From the NCBI GenBank assembly GCA_026985705.1, contig JALSPY010000275.1:1-7298 (forward strand): a DNA stretch of 7,298 nucleotides, read 5' to 3'. Within the stretch, counting starts at the first letter, position 1. The number at the start of each line of letters is the position of its first letter. The notes under the pieces are model-generated. The model saw nothing but the letters and a program-made list of their open reading frames with translations. It had not been told where the DNA came from and did not search any database. Origin of the DNA: Hydrogenothermaceae bacterium (GTDB lineage Bacteria > Aquificota > Aquificia > Aquificales > Hydrogenothermaceae). A program made the position numbers and the translations under genes. Positions 7,194-7,298 of this stretch are shown here, piece after piece.

Positions 7194-7219
7194 GACATTT
7201 TTAAAATTCTTTTTAAAAT
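7192..7219 (+). promoter_or_regulatory. Near-consensus sigma-70-type promoter reading out of the right edge
   Basis: A perfect TTGACA (7192-7197) is followed after 16 bases by TAAAAT (7214-7219), one mismatch from TATAAT. Transcription would begin around 7226-7228, right at the base of the hairpin at 7229-7277. The gene it serves lies beyond the window. Confidence 0.6.
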
Positions 7220-7228
7220 AATTTCCAA

Positions 7229-7277
7229 CATATCCCGTTGCCCTAAAAGGGTTGCAACGAAAACTAAACGGGATATG
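7229..7277 (+). ncRNA. Structured 5' RNA element (hairpin leader or start of a small RNA)
   Basis: CATATCCCGTT (7229-7239) and AACGGGATATG (7267-7277) are perfect 11-bp complements. Inside lies CCCT-AAA-AGGG (7241-7251). A competing pairing, CGTTG (7236-7240) with CAACG (7255-7259), shares four bases with the outer stem, so two folds are possible: 11+4 bp, or 7 bp plus a bulged 9-bp inner stem. The tail after 7277 is A-rich and unstructured, with no ribosome-binding site or terminator before the window ends. It matches no riboswitch class I can recognise. It could be a regulatory leader, a stabilising 5' hairpin, a small RNA, or the first repeat of a CRISPR array. Confidence 0.5.
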
Positions 7278-7298
7278 AAAAGAAGAAAAACAAAACAA

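Larger units (their letters stand above)
6918..7298. other. 381-base region without an intact gene at the right edge
   Basis: This is a divergent intergenic region. It holds the tamB Shine-Dalgarno and leader, a possible decayed micro-gene, a candidate minus-strand promoter, a nested inverted repeat, and a plus-strand promoter with a structured 5' end. A minus-strand frame open through 7298-7113 overlaps both hairpins and has no sign of being a gene. Confidence 0.7.

Noticed and set aside
7113..7298. Minus-strand 61-codon frame open at the right edge
   Set aside because: It runs through both perfect hairpins, starts only at an edge TTG, and its residues reflect the palindromes. Structured non-coding DNA explains it better.

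Overview
The window is strongly AT-rich throughout. It carries five protein-coding genes (one cut by the left edge), one possible broken micro-gene, and a structured non-coding stretch at the right edge. A tamB gene implies a diderm (outer-membrane) bacterium. Heavy use of ATA for Ile and AGA/AGG for Arg, together with Lys/Ile/Asn-rich proteins, would suit a low-GC thermophile such as a member of the Aquificota. That placement is an inference from composition only and is not secure.

Left part, plus strand (1-2185): the C-terminal end of a multi-pass membrane protein is followed one base later by a ClpB/ClpA-type AAA+ ATPase of 608 residues. The ATPase starts at GTG behind a good Shine-Dalgarno. 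Its second AAA+ module is intact, while its first lacks the P-loop. The two genes form a translationally tight pair, so the ATPase may act at the membrane or on the same process as its neighbour.

Middle, minus strand (2189-2701): two 76-residue paralogues lie in tandem. They are about 61% identical (46 of 76 residues) and share a perfectly identical 40-base block. Their function is unknown; a SHOCT-like helical hairpin is visible near the N-terminus. The second one ends 3 bases from the ATPase stop in a convergent arrangement.

Right part, minus strand (2787-6917): a full-length tamB gene of 1376 codons encodes the inner-membrane-anchored, periplasm-spanning beta-rich protein of the TAM/AsmA-like lipid-transport group. 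The two small genes lie downstream of it on the same strand, across an 85-base gap with two weak AT hairpins.

The last 381 bases (6918-7298) hold no intact gene. They contain the tamB leader with a coding-looking 45-codon frame that has no start codon, a candidate minus-strand promoter, and a nested 44-base inverted repeat. A near-consensus plus-strand promoter (TTGACA-N16-TAAAAT) follows, and its predicted start falls at the foot of an 11-bp RNA hairpin. That divergent promoter and structured 5' end, leading to something beyond the window, is the least explained part of the sequence.
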